From: Spirodela intermedia
Lineage: Eukaryota; Streptophyta; Magnoliopsida; Alismatales; Araceae
Assembly: GCA_902729315.2 (NCBI GenBank)
Contig: LR746266.1
Location: 3,172,759 to 3,236,758, forward strand
Direction of reading: 5' to 3'
Length of the DNA: 64,000 nucleotides
Part shown: positions 45,654 to 57,446 of the stretch, in pieces
Position numbering within the stretch: the first letter of the stretch is position 1
Layout: each line of letters opens with the position of its first letter
The notes under the pieces: generated by a model
The model's database searches: none
What the model was told of the DNA's origin: nothing
Seen by the model: the letters and a program-made list of their open reading frames with translations, nothing else
Program-made: the position numbers and the translations under genes

Positions 45654-47256
45654 CACCCCCCAACTTAAATCATTGCTAGTCCCTTAGCAATAGAATTACG
45701 AAAGTAAAAATTTAAAAATTTCAAACATCATATTTCAATACATAAAAAAAATACACAATTAGAAATGAGGTACTTTAGACACTTTGAATTCTTATATCAA
45801 GTATTTAAGAATGATGTCAAGCACTTAAATGTTTAAGCACTCCTTGGAATAACAATCTAGACTTCACTTCTTCTATTCACATTTTTATCACTTCTTCACT
45901 CATAGATATATTTACAAGATGTTCCAATTATCAATACTCATCCAAGAATAATATTGATCCTACATTTCCCTTTTTCCATAGCTTGATTTTTGAAGTTTGC
46001 ACTATATTTCTTCCTTCTTTTTTTTTTTAATATATACATATAGTGGATAAGTAGCTTTTCCTGTAGACAAATTTCGACAATAAGAATGATGTCTTACACT
46101 CTCCATGTATACTCTTCATTTTCAGGGCTTTCACTTTATCCACTTATTTTTCAGCAAGTGTTTTTCCATGCACGATTTTCGACAATGATTCTCTCTCTTT
46201 TTTTTCTTCTTTTTTTTCTTTTTTTTTTTTCGAAATAAGTGATTTCTCCTCACAAGTCCTATAGATCAAGGTGCAAAAATCTCCATTAAACTCAAATGAT
46301 CAATCAAATTTTCACATCAAGTAAATATTATCCATCAAGATCATGAAGTAAAAATCTGTAAAATCAAATCCATGTTATCTATCATGTATCCAAAGAGTAT
46401 TCCAGCATTTCATGCTACAAGATCATTCTTTTGACTCAATAATAATCTTCCTAGTATCTTTTGGTATCAATCAATCTAATTGATTTAATTTTTCATGCAT
46501 GCAATATGATGTAAGAAATTTGTAAATTAGATAGTTCTAATAGTTCTGTTTTTAGCAACAATAAATTTGTCAAAAATAAATCAAAACTATCCTCTTTATA
46601 GTTGTAATTTCGAATTTCAGTAATATATGTCTAGGGGATTGAAATGTAAGAAAAGGGTCTCTAGAATTTCAAATTTCAGGCTGTTTTTTTATTTGCTGTT
46701 TTTGACAGTCTGTTGTTCCTGACAGAAAATCAGAAAATAGATGTTGTAGCTTTTCCGAATTGCATTTTATTTTTATTTTTTCAGTTGCTGTTCTAATGCA
46801 AACACATGTTCTTAATCGTCCTACAGCATAAATTAATACTGAATACTTCACCCCCCAACTTAAAAATGACAGTCCTCAATGACACAGAAAAATCGAAATA
46901 GAATATGCAAAAAATATAATTTTCAAGTGAAGCATGCATATGTGCAAAGTTAAACATTAAAAATATTGTCATAAATGATAAAGCTCAGAAAGACATCACC
47001 TCAACCTCGTTTTTAATTTTTCACTTCATCTTACACTCCTCCTCCTGCACTTTTTTGAAAAAACAAATATAGAATTAAGTACTGCGAAATTCTAAGAAAA
47101 ATAGAGCTTAAATAAAATCAAACAGAATGAAATAAAAACCATGGGTTGCCTCCCATCCAACGCTGAATTTAATGTCTCCAGTTGGACACCTTGATCTTAC
47201 TCTTGAATTTCTTTTAATAATAAAATTTCTTTTTCTGCAAGGCGTTCATGTTCTAT
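45654..47256 (-). other. Athila 3' untranslated region
   Basis: About 1.6 kb without coding capacity between the integrase end and the polypurine tract. It contains a second polypurine-like run (CTTCACCCCCCAACTT on plus, about 46848-46863) and several poly-T tracts (46014-46230). The equivalent region of the derivative at 59832-61952 carries part of it twice. Confidence 0.7.
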
Positions 47257-48440
47257 CTAATGTTTAAGCCGCTGTCCATTTACCTTAAAGTTATGATCAC
47301 TTTTAGGGTCTTTAATCATTACAGCCCCATGATCATATGTCTCTTCCACCACATAAAGCCCTTTCCATTTTGATTTTAATTTTCCTGGGAATAATTTCAG
47401 CCTAGAATCATATAACCACACTTTTTGTCCAACATCAAATTTTTTTCTGCTAATGAATTTATCATGAAAAGTTTTAGTTTTTTTCTTTATATATTCTATG
47501 ATTTTCATAAGCTTCATTCCTCAACTTCTCTAGTTCATGTAGCTGAAAAATTCTATTCCCACCAGCTGATTTTTCATCCATACATAAATTTTTTATAGCC
47601 CATAATACTTTATGCTCTATTTCCACAAGAAGATGGCATGGCTTTCCAAAAATGAGGCGAAATGGGGACATACCTATGGGATTTTTATAAGCTATTCTAT
47701 AAGCCCATAATGCATCTTGTAATTTCGTGGGCCAATCTTTCCTATCTAGTTTGACTATTTTTCTCAAAATTCTTTGAATTTCCCTATTTGCTACTTCAGC
47801 TTGCCCATTTGTTTGGAGATGATATGGAGTGGCTACTCTATGGTGTACTCCATTCTTTTTCAACAATTCTCTGAAATGTTTATTTGTAAAATGTGTTCCT
47901 CCATCACTAATAATCACTCTAGGACATCCAAATCTCGAAAAAATATTTTCCTGCACAAATTTCATCACGATTTTATGATCATTAGTTCTAATAGGAATAG
48001 CTTCCACCCACTTCGACACATAATCAACAGCAAGCAAAATATATTCATATTTTTCAGCTGATGGAAAGGGACCCATGAAATCTATTCCCCATACATCAAA
48101 AATTTTGACTACTAACATGTTACTCATGGGCATTTCATCTTTTTTACTCATGTTACCTATAGATTGTAATGAAATACATGTTCTACTAAATTCTATAGAA
48201 TCTCTAATGATTGTAGGCCAATAAAAACCACACTGAAAAAATTTTGCAGCTATTTTTTATCTAGAGAAATGTCCTCCACAGTTATATGAATGGCACATGT
48301 TAATAATGCTATGATATTCTTCTTCAGGAACACATCTCCTTAAAATTTGATCATTGCCCAAGTAATATAAATCAGGATCATACCAAAAATAATTTCTAAT
48401 CTTAGAAAATAAATGATGTTTTCTGTTCTTATCCCACTGT
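47257..48440 (-). pseudogene. Athila integrase
   Basis: The minus-strand zinc-binding region (about 48440-48151) reads EYHSIINMCHSYNCGGHFSR and [10 protein letters not shown] with a stop, and the second cysteine pair is degraded (TCISLQ in place of a C..CQ pattern). The catalytic core 48151-47474 is open for 225 codons: D in [11 protein letters not shown] in IISDGGTHF and E in [10 protein letters not shown] are present, so the DDE triad is kept. A frame change then leads to 47517-47257 with [21 protein letters not shown] and [12 protein letters not shown], the C-terminal DNA-binding part. This enzyme inserts the DNA copy into the genome. Confidence 0.88.
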
Positions 48441-48441
48441 T

Positions 48442-49114
48442 CTAGAAGTTTCCAAAAACCAGAAAATTAACAATATGTGCATACCATGGTGATGGTTGAT
48501 GTTGAGCTGCCATCAATTGTTCATCTAGAAATGCGTCTTGTAAAGGTGCTACATTTATTCCTGTATCACTTAATCTAGAAAGATGGTCAGCAACAACATT
48601 CTTGAAACCTTTTTTATCTTTTATTTCTAAGTCAAATTCTTGTAACAATAAAATCCATCTTAATAAACATGGCTTTGCATCTTTCTTACTTAACAGATAT
48701 TTTAATGCTGCATGATCAGTATAAATAATAATTTTAGCTCCCAAAATATGATCTAAACCTTTCTAACAAAAATACTATAGCTAACAACTCTTTTTCAATC
48801 GTGGTATAATTTAATTGAGCATCGGATATAGTTTTACTAGCATATGAAATTACTATGGGTTTTGACTCTTTTGTTTGTCCTAGAATGGCCCCCACTACAT
48901 AATTCGATGCATCACACATTATTTCAAAGGGAAAGGACCAATCAGGAGCTTGTAAAATGGGTGCCTCAGTAAGTAATCTTTTTATTTTAGAAAAAGACTC
49001 AAAACATTTCTCATCAAAATTAAAAGGCACATCTTTAGATAATAACATGGTGAGAGGTTTAGAAATTTTCGAAAAAATCTTGAATAAATTTTCTGTAATA
49101 ACCTGCATGACCAA
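48442..49114 (-). pseudogene. Athila RNase H and connection domain
   Basis: Two overlapping minus frames (49114-48734 and 48744-48442) show a shift near 48740. The first has FEIMCDASNYVVGAILGQ and the IEKELLAIVFLLERFRSY block; the second TDHAALKYLLSKKDAKP, RWILLLQEFDLEI and ADHLSRL. These are the RNase H motifs of Ty3/gypsy elements with the first catalytic D and the E present. The enzyme removes genomic RNA during reverse transcription. Confidence 0.87.
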
Positions 49115-49852
49115 AGAAAAATCTAATCTGTTTTACTGAATTTGGATGTTTCATTTTAGATATAATATCAATTTTTGCTCTATCCACCTCTAAACCCCTT
49201 TCACTCACAATATGACCTAACACAATTCCCTCTCTAACCATAAAATGTGATTTCTCCCAACTCAAAACTAATTTTTTCTCTATGCATTTCTCAAGTACAT
49301 GCTGTAAATGATTTAAGCATTCATCAAATGATTCACCAAAAATAGAAAAATCGTCCATAAAAATTTCCATGCATTTTCTAGTCATATCAGAAAAAATAGA
49401 CAGCATACATCTTTGAAATGTGGCTGGAGCATTACATAGACCAAAAGGCATGCATTTAAAAGCAAAAGTACCAAATGGACAAGTGAAAGTTGTTTTTTCT
49501 TGATCTAAAGGTTTTATATAAATTTGATTATAACCAGAGTATTCATCTAGAAAACAAAAAAAGTTTTTTCCAGCTAATTTTTCTAGAATTTGATCAGTAA
49601 ATGGTAGGGAAAAATGATCTTTTCTAGTAACTGAATTTAATTTTCTATAATCAATGCAAACCCTCCAACTGGTAGTTAATCTTGTTTGTATTTCATCCCC
49701 ATTTTCATTTTTTATAACCGTGATCCCTGATTTTTTTGGCACCACTTGTGTAGGACTAACCCATTTGCTATCTGAAATAGGATAAATAATATCAACAGCG
49801 AGCCACTTTAAATTTCTTTTTTTACAATTTCCATCATGTTAGGATTTAATCT
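49059..49852 (-). pseudogene. Athila reverse transcriptase
   Basis: Minus strand. A shifted lead (about 49850-49745) gives WVSPTQ before VVPKKSGITV; then the open frame 49745-49059 has WRVCIDYRKLNSVTRKDHF, FFCFLDEYSGYNQI (DGYSG changed to DEYSG), FGTFAFKCMPFGLCNAPATF and the catalytic IFMDDFSIFG, then GHIVSERGLEVDRAKID, a block typical of Athila/Tat elements. The core is open for 229 codons including the catalytic aspartates, but upstream shifts and stops separate it from the protease. Confidence 0.9.
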
Positions 49853-50743
49853 TCATTGTGGTTCCCTGCTAGTTCTAGCCCCCTCCTCTAGATATATACT
49901 ATGCATGCATACACTCATATCAATGCCCCTTAGATCATCTATTTTCCAGCCCATAGCCTTCTTATTTTTTCGAAGTACATCTAATAATTCTTCTTCCTGT
50001 TCATCACTCAAATCAGCTAAAATAATAACAGAAAATGAATTATTTTCCTCCAAAAATATATATTTTAAACCAGAGGGAAGAGGTTTCAACTCTAAATTCA
50101 GATGATCTTCCTCTTTCTTTTCTCCTAAATTTATATTCTCTATTTCCTCTAATTCTTCCAGCACACAGTCATCAATAACATTTGGATTATCAAAATCATC
50201 TAGAAGATCTATGGTATGACAATCATATATTTGGGATTTCTTAAGATCATTTGATACCTCAAAAATTTTAATTTCTACTAATTGATCTCCACATGAAATT
50301 TTCGCAATACCTGTGGGAAAATCAATATTCATCTTTGCTGTATGCAAAAATGGTCTCCCTAGGATGATTGGTGTATCATAAAACTGTCCATTAAAATCCA
50401 TTTCTAGCACTACAAAATCAGTTGGAAATTTACACCCTTTAATTGTCACTATCACATTTTCTAAAATACCTTTAGGATGTTTTATGGATCTATCAGCAAA
50501 TTGTAAGGTAATAGTAGAAGGTTTAAGATCAGAAATATTAAATTTATCACAAATACTTGCAGGTAATAAATTAATACTAGCACTAGTGTCAAGTAATGCA
50601 TTCTGAAAAATGGATCCACCAATATCACACGAAATTAAAGGGGCACTCGTATCTCTCAATTTATATGGTAATTGATTTAATAATAAAGCACTAGCATACA
50701 TAGATAATTTTTCTACTCTAGGTGCCCGTTTTGGTGTACACAT
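49853..50743 (-). pseudogene. Athila protease region with altered active site
   Basis: A 296-codon minus frame. Near residue 50 the aspartic protease active site reads LLDTSASINLLP, with serine where retroviral-type proteases have glycine (D-T/S-G-A). PIILGRPFLHTA follows, the flap/ILG block. The C-terminal third is acidic (DDFDNPNVIDDCVLEELEE) and ends RGIDMSVCMHSIYLEEGA, the start of the RT polyprotein. The same D-T-S-A is seen in the copy at 56586-57278. The frame ends at a stop just before RT. Confidence 0.87.
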
Positions 50744-52474
50744 TTATTTCAAAACTCTAGCATATTCAGGAATATGTTCAATGGTAGTGAGTAAAGGAAG
50801 ACTAATTTGCACATCTTGTAAAATTCTCTTTATTTCTTCATTTTGTTCCTTTTTCTTTCTTTGTCTAGGCTCTAGAGCTTTAGGAAATGGAATGATTGTC
50901 CTCTCTTTCGAAATTTCCTTGGTGGAATCTATAAAATTCTCTTCTACTCCTATTTGATTTTGTATTGGGTTGTCCACGTTTTCCTTTTCTTCTAATATTT
51001 GGAGATAAGGATCAGGTAAAATCGTACCACTCCTTAATGCATTCACTATCCTAACATTTTCATTTCGTGGGTTTTTTCCTAGATTCATGCTACTAGACTC
51101 CCCTTGCTGAAATCCTATTCTTGGGCAGTTCCTTGGATTTTTTATGGGCTGACTAGGTAGTTGCCCTCTTCTCTCTTATTCCCAAGAGCCTCTATAATTT
51201 ATTTCTGGTTCAGCATCATTTGATTCATAGTTTGTTGCATCATTTGGCTCATTTGCTGCATCATTTCCACAGTATCATGTTGGGTTTGAGAGGGCTGATT
51301 TTTTTGAAATCTGTTTTCTTGTTTTGGACGAAATTCAGAGTTTGAATTGGGTTTAAGTGCTTCTTGATTTTGAATATTATTTGGGTCTCTCCATAAGAAA
51401 TTATTCCTTCAATTAGGATTATAAGAATTTGAAAAAGGTTCCCTATTTCTATTAAAACCGTGAGCTACTTACACTTGTTCTTGCATAGGGTGAAATGATT
51501 GATCTAAATAGCATTGAAATTCAGAATAATCATTTTTACCATACATAGGACATGTACTATTTAAATTAATTAGAGGGTTAAAAGGCTTTCTAATATTATC
51601 AATAAGTAAATCATTTTTTTCTAATCTTTGATTAATCTGATTAACCTCATTTCTAAGTTTAGAATCATCATCATGATGCAATTCATAAATTCCTCTCTTC
51701 TTATCCTTGTCATATAATTCAAAAGAGGCTTGATCTCTAGAATTTTCACTTAAATTCTCATAAAGATTGTAAATCTCATCAGGGGTTTTTTCCATAAAAG
51801 CCCCTCCACATATAGAATCAACCATATTTCTATGTTGTTCTAATAATCCATCATAAAAAATTCTATTGAGTTGCCACTTGGGTATAGCCTGATGAAGACA
51901 CTTTCTAAGTAAATCTTTGAATTTTTCCCATGTCTCATGTAAAGTTTCTCCTGGTCTTTGAGAAAAACTCCATATATGTTTTCTCATATTTTGAATTTTT
52001 CCTAAGGGATAAAATTTTTGAAGAAAGGTCTGTTCTATGTCTTTTTAGCTAGTTAATTCTCTATCTAATGTGGATAGCCAATGACTAGCTTTGTCCCTAA
52101 GTGTATGAGGAAATAATTTCATCTTAATAATTTCTGGTGTAACTTGAGGGAGAACCTAAATCACAAACCATATAAAATTTTTCTAAGTGCTGATGAGGTT
52201 CCTCTAAAGGCAATCCATGAAAATTAGGAAGCATTTGAAAAATTCTTAAATTTATTTCGAATTTAACAGTGGGTGCTAATGGGACTCTAATATTTGATGC
52301 TCTTTGAAATGAATCAGGGATATAATGATTTTTCATGGCTGTAGGCTTTTTCTCAGTTTGACCTACACTTCCTTCAAGATCCATCAAAATTAATTTTTCT
52401 TTCAGATTTTTCGTTTTGAATGAAATAATGAAAGGATTTTCTAGCCTTGGATGCAAGAATCTTCTACCGTGCAT
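50744..52474 (-). pseudogene. Athila gag
   Basis: The gag coding starts within 52474-52400 (MDLEGSVGQTEKKPTAMKN) and reads HYIPDSFQRASNIRVPLAP and LPNFHGLPLEEPHQHLEKF. A two-base deletion near 52150 shifts the frame and a stop lies near 52050. Then 51987-51469 gives MRKHIWSFSQRPGETLHETW, FYDGLLEQHRNMVDSICGG, a lysine/glutamate coiled coil and CPMYGKNDYSEFQ. It ends with a Met/Gln-rich QMMQQTMNQMM part and the linker frame 51088-50744 with ALEPRQRKKKEQNEE. Shell and RNA-binding protein of the particle. Confidence 0.88.
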
Positions 52475-52697
52475 AAAAAATCAATAAATTCGAAGGAAAA
52501 GTTTAGTAATTGTTACCCTCCTTTAGTATGCTCCAGTCCTTGCCTTGCTTCTTTTCGATCCTTTTTCTAAAAATAAAATTTCGGCAAGAAGAAAATAAAA
52601 CGAGAGTTAAATTTTATTTTATTTTTCTGCACTCTAAGAGAAAAATAGAAAAATACTAAATATTATGCAATATATCCTCGGCAAATGTGCTAAAATT
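52475..52697 (-). promoter_or_regulatory. Athila leader with tRNA-Asp-like primer-binding site
   Basis: Directly inside the 5' LTR the minus strand reads ATTTTAGCACATTTGCCGAGG (plus 52677-52697), a mutated TGGCGCCGTTGCCGGGG-type site complementary to plant tRNA-Asp, as used by Athila elements. A T/A-rich leader and the gag start follow. Confidence 0.75.
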
Positions 52698-54335
52698 TGA
52701 CGTGACTTAGCCATTGTATATTAAATCACGCAAATATAAAATTTATAAAACTAGAAAATACGAATTTTCAGATATTTAGAAGTATTTCTGAACAAATATA
52801 TCAATTATAATTCAATAAAACTTCCAAAAATAGCGGTAATTTTCCAGATTGATCATAAGGATGTAATATAATATCTGATAATTATTTAGAATTTTTCTCA
52901 AAGAACACTATTTTATATGAATTTTATACTAAGAAATGAAAAGAAAATATATTTAAAATTCACAAAAAAGGAAAATAAGGGTGCGGACATCAGGGTGACG
53001 TCAACACCCGGCGAACATGAATTGGGCGAAAACAAGGTTCCACTTGGCGATTCTTACATAAGCAATTACAAACGATTTAATTGATCAAATTAAGATCTGT
53101 AGAAGCCGGAAGAATTGTAATTGAATGAAGTATATTTTGGTAAATTAAAATCACACAAATTATCACTAAATGAAGCCTAAAGTAAGTTGAAAGCAGGAAA
53201 ACAAAGTTCTGGCGTCACAGCGGTGATGTGTCGGCAATGCACCGGAATCTTGAGCGTTCGGGAGGATAGTTGTGTAGTGTCCACAGGCTCGAAGGCTCTC
53301 CTTGGACAAGGACGATGTGGGCAATCTCTATATCCCCTTGCGAAGTCTAGAGATCAATGAAATGGGTCGTCGAATCGTCTCCGGTGGCTGTCACCTGACG
53401 GAGTGGAAAAATGGCGACTTTGCGGCTCTCCGGTGGCTGTCACCCGACGGAGAGGAGCTGGATGGAGGTGGGGCGCATGTCAGGGAGCTTCATACTCATG
53501 TCCGCGCAGCAAGAGGAGGCTCTTCATTGCATCTGGTACGCTCTCAGGAGGTGGCAACTCGTCTCCCGGCGGATCGTCCTCTTCCCGACAATGGCTTATT
53601 CATCGATCAATCGAAGATGCTTTACTCGATGGATTCGCGATCCTTTTATCGCGAATCGTTCAGCAATTTTAGTAACAATGCTCCGCGAATCGTGTTGACG
53701 AGATTTTCGCCGATGATCTAGTGATTCTGGTTGCTTAATCCTTCACCAGCAATCTGTAGGAAAGTTGCGATAATCAGATAAAAAAAATATGAATTTTGGC
53801 TCTGGGAGGATTCGAACCCGCGCCGGTTTCCCCCCTTCTGGGGAAGGTGTGACACGGGTTTAGTCCCACATCGGTTGTGCGCCGAATTTTCGAGCAAATA
53901 TATAGTAATGTTACATTTCAAAGCATGTCCCTTTCTCATGCGTGTACAACCACTCTTTGCCCCACAGCCGGCTGGCCACTAGTGACATGGAAGGGGGGTG
54001 GCGCACACGTGCCCCTTCGGTCCAAGCTGCTTGAGCTCCTACTCGCGGCTACTTCCCGACTGTGCTTTCGACCCCCTCACGGGCCCGGCTAGCCGGTGGG
54101 TCCCTCCATTTTGCAATATTTTTATTTTTATTTCTTTTTCTTCATTTATCTCAAAAGTAAGACTGTAAAAATCATATAAATTCGTATAAAATCACATAAT
54201 TACCCAAAAATTCACATTAATCAACTGAATACTACTTTTCACACTTTAACACAAATATAAGTCTTCATTATCACGAGTTAAGGTTAAAACTATATTATTT
54301 ACTAATTATTAACTCATGATATTGAAGACTTATTA
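52698..54335 (-). repeat. 5' LTR of the complete Athila
   Basis: 1638 bp, on plus TGACGTGACTTAGCC to AAGACTTATTA (terminal C to T change). It carries the plus-strand (antisense) frame 53302-53721 of 139 codons and paired TGACG-type motifs near 52985-53003. Confidence 0.95.
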
Positions 54336-54340
54336 AGAGG

Positions 54341-54939
54341 CTTCGAGGCCATAGACACTACACAATGATCCTTCCTAATGCTCAAGATTATGATGCATCA
54401 CTAACACATCGCCACCACAACGTCGAAACTCTGTTTTTCTACTTTCAACTTAATTTTCACTTCATTTACTGATAATTTGTGTGATTTAAATTTACTAAGA
54501 TATACTTCATTTAATTAAGATTCTTTTGGCTTTTATAAATCTTTGTTTCATCAATTAAATCGTCTCTAATCACTTATGTAAGAATCGTCAAGCAGAACTC
54601 TGTTTCTACCCGATTCGCATTCGTCAGGTGTTGACGTCATCCTAACGTCTGCACCCTTATTTTCTTTTTTTTGTAAATTTTAAATATATTTTATTTTCAT
54701 TTCCTAATGTAAAATTTATAGAAAATAGTATTCTTTGAGAAAAATTCTGAATAATTACCTGATACTATATTACATCCATATGATCAACTTCGAAAATTAC
54801 CGCTATTTTTGGAAGTTTTACTGAATTATAATTGATATATGTTTTTCAGAAATACTTTTAAATATCTAAAAATTCGTATTTTCTAGTTTTATAAATTTTA
54901 AATTTGCATGATTTAATATACAATGACTAAGTCACGTCA
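54341..54939 (+). mobile_element. 5' LTR of old Athila 2, second part
   Basis: After the duplicated AGAGG the text CTTCGAGGCCATAGACAC continues the LTR broken at 44015, and it ends TAAGTCACGTCA. Together with 42887-44015 it makes a long-subfamily LTR of 1728 bp. This proves the order of insertions. Confidence 0.93.
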
Positions 54940-55241
54940 AATTTTGACATCATTGCCGGGGATATATTGCATAATATGTAGTATTTTTCTATTTTTCTCT
55001 TAGAGTATAGAAAAAAATTAACTCTTGTTTTATTTTCTTCTTGTCGAATTTTTTTTAAAAAAAGGAATGAAGAGAAGCAAGGCAAAGACTAGAGCACTGA
55101 AGGAGGATAACAATTAATAAATGTTTTCTTTGAATTTATTGATTTTTTTTAATACATGATAGAAGATCCTTGCATCCAAGGCTAGAAAATCCTTTCATTA
55201 TTTCATTCAAAATTAAAAATCCGAAAGATAAATTAATTTTT
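54940..55241 (+). promoter_or_regulatory. Primer-binding site and leader of Athila 2
   Basis: ATTTTGACATCATTGCCGGGG (54941-54961) is a slightly mutated tRNA-Asp primer site. A leader of about 280 bp follows to the gag ATG at 55242. It matches the minus-strand element's leader closely. Confidence 0.8.
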
Positions 55242-56585
55242 ATGGATCTTGAAAGAAGTATAGGTCAAATTGAGAACAATCCTATGGCCATGAAAAACCA
55301 TTATATCCCTGATTCATTTTAAAGAGCATCCAATATTAGAGTCCCATTAGCACCCACTATTAAATTCGAAATAAACCAAGGAATTTTTCAAATGCTCCCT
55401 AATTTTCATGGATTGCCTTTAGAGGAACCTCATCAGCACTTAGAAAAATTTTATATGATATGTGATTTAGTTAATTTCCCTCAAGTTACATCAGAAATTA
55501 TTAAGATGAAATTATTTCCTCATACACTTAGGGACAAAGCTAGCCATTGGTTATCCACATTAAATAGAAAATTAACTAGCTAAAAAGACATAGAACAGAC
55601 CTTTCTTCAAAAAAATTATCCCTTAAGAAAAACTCAAAATATGAGAAAACATATATAGAATTTTTCTCAAAGATCAAGAGAAACTTTACATGAGACATGG
55701 GAAACATTCAAAGATTTACTTAGAAAGTGTCCTCCTAATGCTATACCCAAGTGGCAGCTCAATAGAATTTTTTATGATGGATTATTAGAACAACATAGAA
55801 ATATGGTTGATTCTATATGTGGAGGGGCTTTTATGGAGAAAACCCTTGATGAGATTTACAGTCTTTATGAGAATTTAAGTGAAAATTCTAGAGATCAAGC
55901 CTCTTTTGAATTATATGACAGGGATAAGAAGAGATGAATTTATGAATTGCATCATGATGATGATTCTAAACTTAGAAATGAGGTTAATTAGATTAATCAA
56001 AGATTATAAAAAATTGATTTACTTATTGACAATATTAGAAAGCCTTTTAACCCTCAATTTAATTCAAATAGTACATGTCCTATGTATGGTGAAAATGATT
56101 ATTCTGAATTTCAATGCTATAATTTTGATCAATCATTTCACCTTATGTAAGAATAAGTGCAAGTAGCTCACGGTTTTAATAGAAATAGGAAGCCTTTTTC
56201 AAATTCTTATAGTCTTAATTGGAGGAATAATTTTTCATGCAGAAACCCAAATAATATTCAGAATCTAGAAGCACTTAGACCCAATTCAAACTTTGAATTT
56301 CATCTAAAATAAGAAAACAGATTTCAGAAAAATCAACCCTCTCAAACCCAACTTGATACTATAGAAATGATGCAGCAAATGAGCCAAATGATGTAACAAA
56401 CTATGTATCAAATGATGCTGTAGTAGAAACAAATTATCGAGGCTTTTAGAAATAAGAGAGAAAAGGGACAACTACTTAGTCAGCCCATAGAAAATCTAAA
56501 GAACTGCCCAATAATAGGACTTCAGCAAGGGGAGTCTAATAGCATGAATCTAGGAAAAAACTTATGAAATGAAAATATTAGGATA
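55242..56585 (+). pseudogene. Athila 2 gag
   Basis: From ATG 55242: MDLERSIGQIENNPMAMKNH, a stop at 55319, then LPNFHGLPLEEPHQHLEKFY, LFPHTLRDKASHWLSTLN, stops near 55580 and 55656, FYDGLLEQHRNMVDSICGG, a coiled coil, CPMYGENDYSEFQC and a Met/Gln repeat interrupted at 56395 and 56424. Heavily broken. It is followed in the normal Athila way by the linker and protease, so this element was of the autonomous type. Confidence 0.87.
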
Positions 56586-57278
56586 GTGAATGTATTAAGG
56601 AGTGGTAAGATCTTACTTGATCCTTATCCCCAAATATTAGAAGAAAATGAAAACGTGGACAACCCAAAACAAAATGAAATAGGAGTAGAAGAAGATTTTA
56701 TAGATTCTACCAAAGAAATTTCGAAAGAGAGGACAATCATTCCATTTCCTAAAGCTCTAGAGCCTAGACAAAGAAAGAAAAAGGAACACAATGAAGAAAT
56801 AAAAATAAAATTACAAGATGTGCAAATTAGTCTTCCTTTACTCACTACCATTAAACATATTCTTGAATATACTCGAGTTTTGAAAGAAATGTGTACACCA
56901 AAAAGGACACCTAGAGTAGAAAAATTATCTATGCATACTAGTGTTTTATTATTAAATCAATTACCATATAAATTGAGAGATACGGGTGCCCCTTTAATTT
57001 CGTGTGATATTGGTGGATCCATTTTTCAGAATGCATTACTTGACACTAGTGCTAGTATTAATTTATTACCTGCAAGTATTTGTGATAAATTTAATATTTC
57101 TAATCTTAAACCTTCTACTGTTACCTTAAAATTTGTTGATAGATCCATAAAATATCCTAAAGATATTTTAGAAAATGTGATAGTGATAGTTAAAGGGTGT
57201 AAATTTCCTATTGATTTTGTAGTGCTAGAAATTGATTTTAATGAACAGTTTTATGATACACCAATCATCTTAGGGAAA
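56586..57278 (+). pseudogene. Athila 2 linker and protease, truncated by a new LTR
   Basis: A single open frame of 231 codons: ALEPRQRKKKEHNEE, MCTPKRTPRVEKLSM, the protease site LLDTSASINLLP and QFYDTPIILGK, where it is cut at 57279 by TGATAAG of another Athila LTR. In the minus-strand copy a stop separates linker and protease; here they are still in one frame. RT and integrase of this element are missing. Confidence 0.87.
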
Positions 57279-57409
57279 TGATAAGTCTTCATTATCATGA
57301 GTTAATAATTAGTAAATAATATAGTTTTAGCCTTAACTCATGATAAATAGACTTATATTTCTGTTAAAGTGTGAAAAGTGGTTTTCAATTGATTAACATG
57401 AATTTTTGG
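57279..57409 (+). mobile_element. 5' LTR stub of Athila derivative 3
   Basis: Only the first 130 bp of the LTR (TGATAAGTCTTC to GAATTTTTGG) remain before the text jumps to a gag leader. About 1.5 kb of LTR plus the primer site are deleted. The 3' LTR at 61953 is complete. Confidence 0.8.
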
Positions 57410-57446
57410 ATCTTGAAATATTAACGTGAAAGAAAAATAAATTTTG

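Larger units (their letters stand above)
44016..54335 (-). mobile_element. Complete Athila (Ty3/gypsy) retrotransposon, TSD AGAGG
   Basis: Both LTRs are exactly 1638 bp (44016-45653 and 52698-54335), and the element is flanked by AGAGG at 44011-44015 and 54336-54340. On minus the order is 5' LTR, primer site, leader, gag, protease, RT, RNase H, integrase, long 3' region, polypurine tract, 3' LTR, the Athila layout. All coding domains are present in order but with several stops and shifts, so it cannot act alone. No env-like third ORF was recognised. The LTRs differ by roughly one base in twelve in a 200-bp stretch I compared, so the insertion is old, yet it is younger than the LTR it splits. 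Confidence 0.95.
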
